32,367 bases of DNA from positions 1 to 32,367 of IMG/VR virus record IMGVR_UViG_3300047375_001158. The stretch is one strand, 5' to 3'. Of this stretch, positions 6,463 through 14,980 are shown one piece after another; the stretch's first letter is position 1; every line of letters starts with the position of its first letter. The DNA is from a virus. Below the pieces are notes generated by a model. The model was not told the DNA's origin. It did not search any database and worked only from the letters and a program-made list of their open reading frames with translations. The translations under genes were made by a program, and so were the position numbers.

Positions 6463-7311
6463 ATGGCATATATATCATATAAGGACGTACCATTATACTT
6501 TGGAGGGGTAAACACAAGCGTTTTACCGACAACTAGCGACGGCAGTAACACAGCAGTTTTTTGTCAGCAGGTTCAGCTCAACTACGCCCCAAATATTTCT
6601 CCAGTGCGACTTTTAGGAAAAACGCCAACTAAAGATAATTTCAATCTTGCTGGACCTCCAAATTCTTCTATTTCTTTTTCTTGTTACGTGAGTAACGACG
6701 AATTTAATCCAAATGACTTTACTGGCGATGTCGGAGATCTTGGAGCTACATTTAGATTAGGTGATGATGTAAGCGGCATATCTGGCAGTGGAGCGTTTTT
6801 AACATCTTTTTCTTATACACTCGCGCCGTATTCTCCAGTTTTAGTCCAGTGTGATTTTTCTATTTATAACCCTATGACCATATCCAACCCTGGTGGAAAG
6901 ATTGCGGCCGAAACAGCTTCTGTTGTAGATGATTTAAATTTTGCAGATTATGGACATGGAGCTTATTCATCTTTTGGAGGAACGCCCTTGGACGATATAG
7001 ATGTGTTTGAAACAGTTCAATATCAATTCAACGCCAATCGTTTGCCAGTTTACGAAATTGGAGAATATAATCCAAAAGTCGTTGAATTAATAACAGCGGA
7101 GCAAAACATACAAGTCAGGGGTGATAATATACAGGCTCTAGTGCCATTGACTGGTTCAAATCCTGGAAATATAACAATAGATGTAAAAAATTCCAGCTCA
7201 ACGACTCTTTTTTCCACTGATATTGACGGAAGAATCACGTCGGAAAATATTTCTATTGCTGGTGGCGACTTAGCGAGAGGCTCGTTAACTGTTACCGAAT
7301 TATTAAAATAA
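6463..7311 (+). CDS. Tail-tube-like structural protein (divergent paralogue)
   Basis: The 282-aa beta-rich protein follows the same scheme as the genes at 5454-6251 and 20371-21513. An opening QQVQLNYAPNISPVRLLG corresponds to LRRVQSANYS...QFGQ in the tube protein. GPPNSSISFSCYV matches the EAPT strand, and FLTSFSYTLAPYSPVLVQC matches the FLTDYSLEASVGSIPTVSL strand pair. A C-terminal segment from about 195 to 282 forms another beta domain. It is probably a virion component rather than the main tube, because its codon use is ordinary and AT-rich. It is the first gene of the packaging operon; PhoH begins ten bases after its stop. Confidence 0.5.
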   Translation: MAYISYKDVPLYFGGVNTSVLPTTSDGSNTAVFCQQVQLNYAPNISPVRLLGKTPTKDNFNLAGPPNSSISFSCYVSNDEFNPNDFTGDVGDLGATFRLGDDVSGISGSGAFLTSFSYTLAPYSPVLVQCDFSIYNPMTISNPGGKIAAETASVVDDLNFADYGHGAYSSFGGTPLDDIDVFETVQYQFNANRLPVYEIGEYNPKVVELITAEQNIQVRGDNIQALVPLTGSNPGNITIDVKNSSSTTLFSTDIDGRITSENISIAGGDLARGSLTVTELLK

Positions 7312-7320
7312 AAAGCTTAA

Positions 7321-8016
7321 ATGCCCAATAAACTTGAATTCAACCAATTGAGCCAAAAAATAAGGTTTAAGGAACGTAAATTTAAATTTACCCAAAATCA
7401 AATAGATTTTTTAAAAAGGACATTAGACGATCAAACGAAATTAATGTTTTTATCTGGACCAGCTGGAACAGCCAAAACTTATATGGCTGTCTATTCGGCC
7501 TTACAGGTTATGATGGACTCAGGTCTAGAAAAAGACATATTGTACGTTAGAAGCATAGCAGAAAGCTCGCAAAAGAGCCTTGGATCTCTTCCTGGATCTA
7601 TTGATGAAAAATTCGGAGTTTTTGCTGGACCGTTTTATGATAAGATGGACGAGATGTTGCAAACCTCGGATATAAAAATGCTTCGAGACAAAAATCAATT
7701 TCAATGTATGCCAGTTAATTTTGTTAGAGGCTCTAACTGGAATGATACAATTGTTATCATTGACGAAGCTCAAAACTTTACATATAGCGAACTTATGACA
7801 GTGCTCACCAGAATCGGCGAAGATTCTAAAATATTAATCTGCGGAGACGTAACTCAATCTGACATACGAGACAGCGGCTTTGAAAAAATATTTAATACCT
7901 TCGACGATGAAGAATCTATAGAGAATGGAATAGTTTGCACTAAGTTTGGAACCGAAGACATCAAAAGGAGTGAAATTTTAAAGTTTATAGTTAAAAAACT
8001 TGATGCTAATATTTAA
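7321..8016 (+). CDS. phoH: PhoH-like P-loop ATPase
   Basis: The 231-aa protein has a clear PhoH-type ATPase core. Walker A is GPAGTAKT at residues 46-53, Walker B is IVIIDEAQN at about 144-152, and a sensor-like ICGDVTQSD lies near 173-181. PhoH proteins are common in marine and other large phages; the molecular role is uncertain, with RNA-related or ATP-dependent nucleic-acid functions usually suggested. The length is typical for phage copies, which lack extra RNA-binding domains. Its place in a packaging/transcription operon next to a zinc-ribbon and a sigma-like protein is compatible with a role in phage gene expression, which is inference. Confidence 0.92.
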   Translation: MPNKLEFNQLSQKIRFKERKFKFTQNQIDFLKRTLDDQTKLMFLSGPAGTAKTYMAVYSALQVMMDSGLEKDILYVRSIAESSQKSLGSLPGSIDEKFGVFAGPFYDKMDEMLQTSDIKMLRDKNQFQCMPVNFVRGSNWNDTIVIIDEAQNFTYSELMTVLTRIGEDSKILICGDVTQSDIRDSGFEKIFNTFDDEESIENGIVCTKFGTEDIKRSEILKFIVKKLDANI

Positions 8017-8044
8017 AAAAATATTTTTTATTTTATCATGAAGT

Positions 8045-8368
8045 ATGAAAAAATTTTGTTTTGAATGCGGCACCAAGCTTGAATATAATTTCAATCCTCC
8101 AAATTTTTGCCCTAATTGCGGGGCGAACTTAAAAACAGGGGACTCTAAAAAACCCAAACCTACTCAATCAAAAATATCAGCTGACATTTCAAAGTCTTCC
8201 GAGGACTCTGAGGGTTATACTGACGCCAGTTACATACCAAATATCTCGAGCCTACAGTATGAGATTGAGGACTTTGGAGCGACGTCGCAACAAACTATTG
8301 GATCTCTTGGAGGCAAGCAGAGTCCTAGAAGATGGAAAAATTCTATCAGGAGAATTGACGATCTATAA
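8045..8368 (+). CDS. Small zinc-ribbon protein
   Basis: The 107-aa protein begins with a zinc ribbon of four Cys: CFEC at residues 5-8 and CPNC at 22-25. The rest is low-complexity and polar (KKPKPTQSK and a Ser/Asp-rich stretch) and ends in a basic tail (SPRRWKNSIRRIDDL). Its stop overlaps the start of the sigma-like gene by one base (TAATG), so the two are translationally coupled. It may act with that protein or with RNA polymerase, but this is inferred from position only. Confidence 0.75.
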   Translation: MKKFCFECGTKLEYNFNPPNFCPNCGANLKTGDSKKPKPTQSKISADISKSSEDSEGYTDASYIPNISSLQYEIEDFGATSQQTIGSLGGKQSPRRWKNSIRRIDDL

Positions 8369-9039
8369 TGTACATCTTTCAAGATAAAATAGAGCAAATT
8401 GAGACAGCGATAGAAAGAAAAAGAGCAAAATGGAATTTAGATGCGGTAGCTTATATAGATTATGATGATATAAAACAAATCATCATGACCCATATTTACA
8501 AGAAGTGGCATTTATGGGACCAATCAAAACCTATCGAACCTTGGTTAAGTAGAGTAGTCTCTAATCAGTTTAAAAATTTATTGAGAAATCATTATGGAAA
8601 TTACGTTAGGCCCTGCTTGCAATGTAAATTCAATAATGGAGGAGACGGATGTTCCAAAACAAAGAGCGGCATTCAGAACGAATCTTGTCAAGAATATAAG
8701 CAGTGGTCCGTAAAGAAAAAAGCTGCTTACGACATAAAGCTGGCTGTTACAATGGAAGGCCATATAAATGAAGTTAACGAAAAAAGAGATTCTTTTTTAA
8801 ACTTAGAATCTGCGACGGCAAAACTATCGGCAGAAATGCAAACCCATCTTAGTGAAAGACATTTTAATGCATTTAAAATGATGTATATAGAAAATAAAAC
8901 AGATGAGCAAATTGCAAAATATTTAGGATTCAAAACCAATGAAAAGAAGCGATCAGCTGGCTACAAACAAATAAAAAATTTAAAAAAGATTTTCCAAGCA
9001 AGGGCTAGACAGATAATTCAAGACAGGGATATAGTATGA
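8368..9039 (+). CDS. Sigma-factor-like transcription protein with Cys4 insert
   Basis: The 223-aa protein has the layout of a minimal sigma-70-family factor. Residues about 33-77 (KPIEPWLSRVVSNQFKNLL within a helical block) resemble sigma region 2, which binds core polymerase and the -10 element. Residues about 160-210 (SERHFNAFKMMYIENKTDEQ and a following KKRSAGYKQIKNLKK) look like the helix-turn-helix of region 4. Between them sits a Cys4 cluster, Cys83, Cys86, Cys95 and Cys107, probably binding zinc; this is unusual for sigma factors. Its start overlaps the zinc-ribbon gene and its stop overlaps the next gene (ATGA). The gene lies within a unit headed by a GTGTAA motif, so it may activate its own operon. 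The family call is by pattern only; a DNA-binding protein of another kind is possible. Confidence 0.6.
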   Translation: MYIFQDKIEQIETAIERKRAKWNLDAVAYIDYDDIKQIIMTHIYKKWHLWDQSKPIEPWLSRVVSNQFKNLLRNHYGNYVRPCLQCKFNNGGDGCSKTKSGIQNESCQEYKQWSVKKKAAYDIKLAVTMEGHINEVNEKRDSFLNLESATAKLSAEMQTHLSERHFNAFKMMYIENKTDEQIAKYLGFKTNEKKRSAGYKQIKNLKKIFQARARQIIQDRDIV

Positions 9040-10082
9040 TTAATTTAAGCGAAGATCAAAAAAATAAAATTTTAGAAATATTTGAAAACAACCCAAACAT
9101 TTTAAACATTACCAAAATTATTTTTGAAGATGATAGTCTTGATGGTAGATCTAAAGAAGGCAGGGCTGTTACAAAGTTTTTAGCCGAAAACGGACTGAAG
9201 GCGAAAACGACAAAACGAGAAAAGATAAAAGAAATATCGCTTTCTCAAGAGCAGTTAGAAAAAATCGAAGAATTAAAGCAAGACAAATTAAATACTTCAG
9301 AAATAGCTGATATTATATTTCAGACTAAAGTAACCAGATTGTCTAAAGAATGGCGCTCTGTAAATGAAATAATAAATCAAAGCAAGGAAGAAGAAAAAGA
9401 TAAGGGGGAGGATTCTGCTGGAAATTATATTGCTCCTCAAGCAGTTTCTAGAATAATTAAAAAAATTAACGACTCAACTGGATACGGTTTAGAGGAGGGT
9501 AAAATGTCCAGAAACCAGCATACTTGCTGCGATAAGTTAAGGGTAAATTTATCGAATTCGCGATTTGTGGCTATTGTAAATAACTATATAAACACAAGAG
9601 ATAAAGAATTATTTGAGCAAGAATTTGTTCGACTGACTTGGGACAAGCCAGACCTTACCCCAGACGAACTAAACCTTTACATGAACGTATGCAAAGAAAT
9701 TATTAATTTAGAACTTATTACCTCTCACCTGCAAAAACTAAACGATATGTTTGAGTCTGCGGACGATCAAGATGAGATGAGTATTAGATTAGCAGAAATT
9801 ATCAAAGCCAAAAGTTCAGAGTATCACCAGTGTGAAACTCGTATTGAAAATCTTACAAAAAAACTTCAGGGGGATCGTGGGGCTCGTTTAGCTAGCAAGC
9901 AAAAAGATACAGCTTCATTTCTTTCTATAGTTCAGCTTTTTCAGGAAGAAGAAGAGCGACAAAATATGGTTAGAATAGCTGAAATGCAAAAGGAAGTAAT
10001 TAAAGAAGAGGCTCAACGTCTCGAAGGTATGGCCGCATGGAAGGCTCGTGTTCTAGGGATCGGTATTGAAGATGTCTTATAA
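9036..10082 (+). CDS. Candidate small terminase / DNA-binding protein with duplicated helical domain
   Basis: The 348-aa protein starts with two related helical modules, residues about 4-50 and 68-115. Both begin with LS-x-x-Q, continue through a charged helix to an II-F strand-like end (ITKIIFEDD and IADIIFQTK), then a basic R-S/W-R segment. They look like tandem winged-helix or helix-turn-helix units. The middle has a Cys pair (HTCCDKL) and the last 100 residues are strongly helical and charged, like a coiled coil. The position directly before the nuclease and large terminase suggests it recognises phage DNA for packaging. Family membership is not certain. Confidence 0.5.
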   Translation: MINLSEDQKNKILEIFENNPNILNITKIIFEDDSLDGRSKEGRAVTKFLAENGLKAKTTKREKIKEISLSQEQLEKIEELKQDKLNTSEIADIIFQTKVTRLSKEWRSVNEIINQSKEEEKDKGEDSAGNYIAPQAVSRIIKKINDSTGYGLEEGKMSRNQHTCCDKLRVNLSNSRFVAIVNNYINTRDKELFEQEFVRLTWDKPDLTPDELNLYMNVCKEIINLELITSHLQKLNDMFESADDQDEMSIRLAEIIKAKSSEYHQCETRIENLTKKLQGDRGARLASKQKDTASFLSIVQLFQEEEERQNMVRIAEMQKEVIKEEAQRLEGMAAWKARVLGIGIEDVL

Positions 10083-10989
10083 ATGTAAAGAATGTGAAGC
10101 TGAGTTTAACTCAGAAAAAAGTCTTCATGCGCATCTTAAGGCACACAAGATGTATGTAGCTGACTATTATATTAAACATTACCCAAGGTTTAATAAATTA
10201 AATGGCAACCCGCTACCCTTTAAGAAAAAAGACGAATACTTTGAAAATGATTTTATCAATAGATCACAACTTGTAAAGTGGTGCGAGTCTGCGCCAGATG
10301 AAGAAGTCAAGAGCTATATTATTGAGTTAGGTAAAAAAAGAATTCAAAGAAAAAAGTATGAGAATGCACCCTTTCATTTAGAGCTTCTCAAACGACAGTT
10401 GCCAGATATAGATCTTTATAAAAAACACTTCGGTACATATACCAATGCTTGTGAGGCTATGGGATCGAAGCCCATATTCTACAAGGGAATGCCAAAGGAA
10501 TTTATGAATAATGTGGAAGTTGAAGTTCTGATCGACACTAGGGAGCAGCAACCGTTAGAGTTCAATAAATCCACAATTTTAAAGTTAGACTTTGGAGATT
10601 ACACTTTGGGTGGAGATGATTTTACTAATACATTTGTAGATAGAAAAAGCGCTGGCGATTTTTTATCAACCTTTGGAGGGCAAGTAGATAGGTTTAGAAG
10701 AGAGATGAAAAGATGTGTTGAGCTAGATAGCTATATGTATATTGTTGTGGAGAAGCCCTTGGCAGCAATAGAGAAGGAGGCTATGTTCACAAAAGGGAGA
10801 AGAGTTTCTAAACTAGGATGGGTTTTCTCTAACTTAATTTCTGTCCAACACGAGTTCGCGGGTCATTGCCAATTTGTATTTACAGACAGTAGGAGCCATA
10901 GTGAAGAAATTATACCTAAACTTTTAAGTCTGGGCAAAAAGCTTTGGGACGTAGACGTGCAATATTTTTTAGACAAGGAGGAAAGATGA
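10072..10989 (+). CDS. C2H2 zinc-finger / ERCC4-type nuclease
   Basis: The frame is open from a TTG at 10066, but the ATG at 10072 is the better start and gives 305 aa. Residues 5-25 are a C2H2 finger (C5, C8, H21, H25) followed by the YYIKHYPR segment typical of phage zinc fingers. Residues about 95-140 (FGTYTNACEAMGSKP) resemble a homing-endonuclease-associated DNA-binding repeat. Residues about 150-240 are an ERCC4/XPF-type nuclease: VLIDTRE, then GDYTLGGDD, then VDRKSAGD. This fits the GD-x(n)-ERK-x3-D signature with Asp190 in place of Glu. The gene overlaps the upstream gene by 11 bases and TerL by four (ATGA). A structure-selective nuclease acting with packaging, for example on branched DNA or at the cut site, is plausible; a free-standing homing nuclease that lodged in the operon is an alternative. 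Confidence 0.75.
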   Translation: MSYKCKECEAEFNSEKSLHAHLKAHKMYVADYYIKHYPRFNKLNGNPLPFKKKDEYFENDFINRSQLVKWCESAPDEEVKSYIIELGKKRIQRKKYENAPFHLELLKRQLPDIDLYKKHFGTYTNACEAMGSKPIFYKGMPKEFMNNVEVEVLIDTREQQPLEFNKSTILKLDFGDYTLGGDDFTNTFVDRKSAGDFLSTFGGQVDRFRREMKRCVELDSYMYIVVEKPLAAIEKEAMFTKGRRVSKLGWVFSNLISVQHEFAGHCQFVFTDSRSHSEEIIPKLLSLGKKLWDVDVQYFLDKEER

Positions 10990-12836
10990 GTTGGGATATA
11001 GGAAATCAAAAGCCTTTAAAGAGGGAGCCAGTTAATAATCAAGTTATGGGTCTTGAGGGTTATCTTGAGGACACTAAAGCGAAAATTTGGTTGTATAAAT
11101 TTTTAAAGGAAAATGTAACCTTTACTACTGAATTGCTTACTGGCATCGAGCTATTCCCATTTCAGCACATGGCGGTTAAAGCAATGATGGAGAACGATTA
11201 CTTTTTGGGTATCTGGTCTCGTGGTATGTCTAAGTCTTTCTCTACTGGTATTTTCGCATTGCTAGACGCAATGATGAACCAAGGTGTACATATTGGAATC
11301 ATTTCAAAATCGTTTCGTCAATCTAAGATGATCTTTCGTAAAATAGAAGATATATCACAAGACCCTAAAGCTGAACTGTTTAGACAGTGTATAGGCAAGG
11401 TAAGCAAGTCTAATGATGAATGGTCAATGCAAATTGGTAAGAGCCGCATTACTGCCTTGCCGCTTGGTGACGGAGAAAAGCTTCGTGGTTTTCGTTTCCA
11501 GCGTATTATTATTGATGAGCTTCTACTTATGCCAGAAAAAGTTTTGAACGAAGTTATTATGCCGTTCCTAGCTGTTGTGGAAAACCCCACAGAACGTCAA
11601 AAAATTAAAGATGCAGAAGACGCAATGATTGAGGCTGGCAAGATGACAGAAGAGGAAAGAACCGAATGGCCATCTAATAAAATGATTGGTTTGTCGTCAG
11701 CATCATACAAGTTTGAATATCTCTACAAAATGTATCAAGCCTATGAGAACATGATCTTTAATCCTGGAGCAAAAAATCAAGGCAGAAGATGCATTATGCA
11801 GTTTAGTTATGATTGCGCCCCAAAAGCCCTATATGATGAAAACTTAATATCTCAAGCAAGAGGAACAATGAGTCAGTCGCAAATCGACCGAGAGTTTAAT
11901 GCTCAATTTACCGATGACAGTGCTGGCTATTTTAAGATTAGTAAGATGGCTGAATGCACTATTGAGGATGGGGAATCCCCTGCCGTAGAAGTGGCTGGCG
12001 ATCCAGACGCAGAGTATATAATGGCGTTTGACCCCTCTTGGTCTGAGTCAGAAACTTCTGATGATTTTGCTATACAAGTTATAAAGCTCATGCCAGAAAA
12101 AAAGAAAGGTGTCGTTGTCCACAGTTATGCACTTCCTGGGACAAACCTAAAAAAACATATGACTTATTTTAAATATCTTTTAGATAGTTTTAATATTATT
12201 ATGATTGTAGGAGACTACAATGGAGGCGTGCAGTTTATAAACTCTTGCAACGAAAGCGATATGTTTAAAAAAGAAAAGTTAGAAATAGGGGTTTTTGATC
12301 CAAAACTAGATAATCCACACGATTATGAGAAAGACTTGAGGGACGCTAGAAGGAATTACAATAAAAGTAGCAATACCATATGCATATTAAGAAAGCCAGT
12401 GTCCAACTGGATTAGAAGCGCAAATGAAATGTTGCAAACAGCTTTTGATAGAAAGAGGTTATATTTTGCTGCGACCGCTATGGATGATAATTATTCTTTG
12501 CAAAAAGCAAAAAAGATTCCGATCAAGGAATTAAAGTTTTCAAAGTATGAAGACGAAAAGAATGTTGGGGCAAAGATGATTGACTTCATTGAACATCAAA
12601 AGGATATGATAGACTTAACGAAAGCTGAATGTGCACTTATACAAGTAACTTCGTCTGCTGGAGGCACTCAAAGTTTTGATCTTCCCAGCAATTTAAAAAG
12701 ACAGAAGGGCGTAGATAGACCTAGAAAAGACTCCTATTCCGCTATTGTACTAGGCAATTGGGGTATGAATATTTATTACGATATGATGAATATTCCCGAA
12801 GAAGCTAACCATGGATTTACTCCGATGTTTATTTAA
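10986..12836 (+). CDS. terL: Large terminase subunit (TerL)
   Basis: The 616-aa protein carries the ATPase and nuclease of the DNA-packaging motor. Walker A is a degenerate SRGMSKS at residues 78-84, Walker B is IIIDE ending near 178, and SSAS at about 237-240 fits the coupling motif. The RNase H-like nuclease has acidic residues in AFDPSWSES (Asp349), IVGDYNGG (Asp410) and RKDSYSA (about Asp582). An in-frame start exists at 10944, but the ATG at 10986 has a strong Shine-Dalgarno AAGGAGGA at 10975-10982 and overlaps the nuclease stop as ATGA. The length is ordinary for large terminases. Confidence 0.93.
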   Translation: MSWDIGNQKPLKREPVNNQVMGLEGYLEDTKAKIWLYKFLKENVTFTTELLTGIELFPFQHMAVKAMMENDYFLGIWSRGMSKSFSTGIFALLDAMMNQGVHIGIISKSFRQSKMIFRKIEDISQDPKAELFRQCIGKVSKSNDEWSMQIGKSRITALPLGDGEKLRGFRFQRIIIDELLLMPEKVLNEVIMPFLAVVENPTERQKIKDAEDAMIEAGKMTEEERTEWPSNKMIGLSSASYKFEYLYKMYQAYENMIFNPGAKNQGRRCIMQFSYDCAPKALYDENLISQARGTMSQSQIDREFNAQFTDDSAGYFKISKMAECTIEDGESPAVEVAGDPDAEYIMAFDPSWSESETSDDFAIQVIKLMPEKKKGVVVHSYALPGTNLKKHMTYFKYLLDSFNIIMIVGDYNGGVQFINSCNESDMFKKEKLEIGVFDPKLDNPHDYEKDLRDARRNYNKSSNTICILRKPVSNWIRSANEMLQTAFDRKRLYFAATAMDDNYSLQKAKKIPIKELKFSKYEDEKNVGAKMIDFIEHQKDMIDLTKAECALIQVTSSAGGTQSFDLPSNLKRQKGVDRPRKDSYSAIVLGNWGMNIYYDMMNIPEEANHGFTPMFI

Positions 12837-12857
12837 AAAGTTCGAAAAGTGACTTTT

Positions 12858-12868
12858 AAAAAGTGTAA
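12858..12868 (+). promoter_or_regulatory. GTGTAA promoter-like motif for the head operon
   Basis: AAAAAGTGTAA lies just after the TerL stop and 17 bases before the ATG at 12886. No Shine-Dalgarno sequence is visible in the gap. Confidence 0.7.
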
Positions 12869-12885
12869 CTAACTTTATAATAGCT

Positions 12886-13041
12886 ATGCCGATACCGAAA
12901 CCAGGAAAAAAGGAAGAACAAAAACAATTCATGTCTCGTTGCTTGGGCGACAAGGTGATGAAAGAAGAATTTAAAGACATCAATCAGAGAATTGCGGTAT
13001 GCATAACATCATTTAAAGAAAAGGACAAAAAAGATGGCTAA
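12886..13041 (+). CDS. Small conserved phage protein (51 aa) before the portal
   Basis: This reading frame of 51 codons starts MPIPKPGKKEEQ and contains FMSRCLGDKVM, EEFKD, QRIAVC and a charged end. This IPKP...F-x-x-RC...QR-x-AVC pattern recurs in short phage proteins near portal and prohead-protease genes, where it also occurs fused to the protease. Two Cys (positions 19 and 39) are part of the conserved pattern. It overlaps the portal start by eight bases. The function is unknown; a packaging or head-assembly accessory role is suggested by position. Confidence 0.75.
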   Translation: MPIPKPGKKEEQKQFMSRCLGDKVMKEEFKDINQRIAVCITSFKEKDKKDG

Positions 13042-14980
13042 AAGAAAATATACGAAAAAATCTAATTATTGGAACAAATTTCAAAAGGTCTCTAACGAAG
13101 CGTCTGCGACCCAACAGGATGTAGAGCCCGCAACAATGGGCGAGGCCTATCACGTTTCTCACGGGTCGTATAATCGATCTGGTTCTATTAGCAACTTGTC
13201 GTCCTCTAGCACATCTACGCGAATTAATAGATCCTCCGTTACGAGTCCACTTAATAAATTTAGTCAAATTAGGGGCGGGCTTTTACCTTATGAAATTTCT
13301 TCTGACGGAATCAATGTAAGAGAGGCGATTGAGCTTTGCCAAAAAGCTTATGCAAATGTTCCGATCTTTAGAAATACTATCGACATGATGTCTGAGTTCG
13401 CAAACTCGGAATTGTATCTAGAGGGAGGCAACGCAACATCTAGAAACTTTTTTGAAAAACTATTAGACAGAATCAAAATTTGGGATTTAAAAGATCAATA
13501 CTTTAGGGAATACTATAGAAGTGGAAATATTTTCTTGTATCGCATTGATGGTAAATTTAGCTTAGATGACTACAAAAAGTTTTCGCAAAATGTGTCCGAA
13601 GGGCCTTCTCTAAATAAATTTCCTCTTAAATATGTCGTATTGAACCCCTTTGAAATTGTAGCTAAGCGCAGCACCGTATTTAACACGAAGGATGGAGCTT
13701 ATGCAAAAATTCTTTCCGAGTTCGACATGGAAAGATTAGCTAACCCCAAAAATGATTACGATCAAGCAGTCTTTGATGCGCTAGAACCAGAAGTTCAACA
13801 GCAAATCAGGGATGGAGCATACTTTAAAGATGGTTTAAAAATTAACCTAAAGAACGATAAAATTTCTTACAGCTTTTATAAAAAGCAAGATTACGAACCA
13901 TTCGCTATTCCATTTGGCTATCCTGTTCTTGAAGACATTAACGCCAAGATGGAAATGAAGAAAATGGACCAAGCGATCATGAGAACCGTTGAAAATGTTA
14001 TTCTAATGATCACGATGGGTGCCGAACCAGACAAGGGGGGCATTAACCCAAACAATGTAAAAGCGATGCAAAAACTTTTCCAAAATGAATCTGTCGGTAG
14101 GGTTTTAGTTTCTGACTATACCACAAAGGCAGACTTTGTTATCCCAGATATCAACAAGGTTGTTGGGCCAGGAAAATATGAAGTTATTAATAAAGACATT
14201 AAGGAAGGGTTGCAAAATATCATTCTTAATGACGACAAATATAATGGCGCTCAAATTAAAGCTCGTGTATTTTTGGACAGGCTCAAAGAAGCTCGTGAAG
14301 CTTTTATTCAAGATTTTCTACAACCAGAAATTAGACGCATAGCTAAAGATTTAGGATTCAGATCATACCCGACTGTTAAGTTTAAAGATATAGATTTACG
14401 TGATGAAGTTCAACTTATGAGAGTCGCTACAAGGCTTATGGAGTTGGGCGTTATGACTGCAGAACAAGGTATGGATTTATTTCACACTGGAAGGTTTCCC
14501 CTTGCTGAAGAGCTGGAAGGAGCGCAAGAAAAGTTCGTAGAGCAAAGAGAAAAAGGTTACTTTAATCCAGTAGTTGGAGGAGTTCCGATGATTGAACCCG
14601 ATGAAGAATCCAACGAGCAAAAAAAGAAGCCAGATGGTGGAATGGCTGGAAGGCCAGAGGGTTCTAAGGATCAATTCTCAAGAGAAAATATTCAAGGCAC
14701 GATTTATGAAGTGGAAGCGCTAAGCTCTATCGCAAAAGAAAAAATGTTAGAAAAGCTTGATTCAGAATCATTAAGCGAAGATCAAGAAAAAATGCTGAGC
14801 AAGCTATGCGAATCTGTTGTTTGTGCTTCAGAAAAAGAAAATTGGCAGGAAACAATTATTTCTTGTGTAAATGATTTTGCGCAGATTGAAAGACTGGGAA
14901 CCCTGAACGGTGTTTTTGAAATTTCAGACGCTCATAAATTAGAAGTTTATCCATCAGCAATATTATATCACTCAAAATGA
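13034..14980 (+). CDS. Portal protein
   Basis: The 648-aa protein lies directly after the packaging genes and before the protease/scaffold gene, the standard portal position. The N-terminal 70 residues are basic and Ser-rich. From residue 80 the sequence INVREAIELCQKAYANVP, then RNTIDMMSEF and FREYYRSGNIFLYRIDG, follows the usual portal core pattern, with a helical stem region around residues 340-470. The C-terminus (about 500-648) is acidic and includes GMAGRPEGSKDQ and a helical end. It would form the dodecameric ring for DNA passage at one capsid vertex. The portal overlaps its neighbours on both sides, in keeping with one polycistron. Confidence 0.85.
   Translation: MAKRKYTKKSNYWNKFQKVSNEASATQQDVEPATMGEAYHVSHGSYNRSGSISNLSSSSTSTRINRSSVTSPLNKFSQIRGGLLPYEISSDGINVREAIELCQKAYANVPIFRNTIDMMSEFANSELYLEGGNATSRNFFEKLLDRIKIWDLKDQYFREYYRSGNIFLYRIDGKFSLDDYKKFSQNVSEGPSLNKFPLKYVVLNPFEIVAKRSTVFNTKDGAYAKILSEFDMERLANPKNDYDQAVFDALEPEVQQQIRDGAYFKDGLKINLKNDKISYSFYKKQDYEPFAIPFGYPVLEDINAKMEMKKMDQAIMRTVENVILMITMGAEPDKGGINPNNVKAMQKLFQNESVGRVLVSDYTTKADFVIPDINKVVGPGKYEVINKDIKEGLQNIILNDDKYNGAQIKARVFLDRLKEAREAFIQDFLQPEIRRIAKDLGFRSYPTVKFKDIDLRDEVQLMRVATRLMELGVMTAEQGMDLFHTGRFPLAEELEGAQEKFVEQREKGYFNPVVGGVPMIEPDEESNEQKKKPDGGMAGRPEGSKDQFSRENIQGTIYEVEALSSIAKEKMLEKLDSESLSEDQEKMLSKLCESVVCASEKENWQETIISCVNDFAQIERLGTLNGVFEISDAHKLEVYPSAILYHSK

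Noticed and set aside
8017-8044. AAAAAATATTTTTT between PhoH and the zinc-ribbon gene as a terminator
   Set aside because: The stem is pure A-T and would be too weak; the genes downstream appear to belong to the same operon.
10944-10985. Longer start for the large terminase
   Set aside because: The ATG at 10986 has a strong Shine-Dalgarno sequence and an ATGA overlap; the extension overlaps the nuclease gene without support.
12828-12860. Hairpin overlapping the TerL stop (AAAAGT with ACTTTT)
   Set aside because: It is A-T-rich with a bulge and has no T-run after it; it more likely reflects the A/T tract of the promoter motif.
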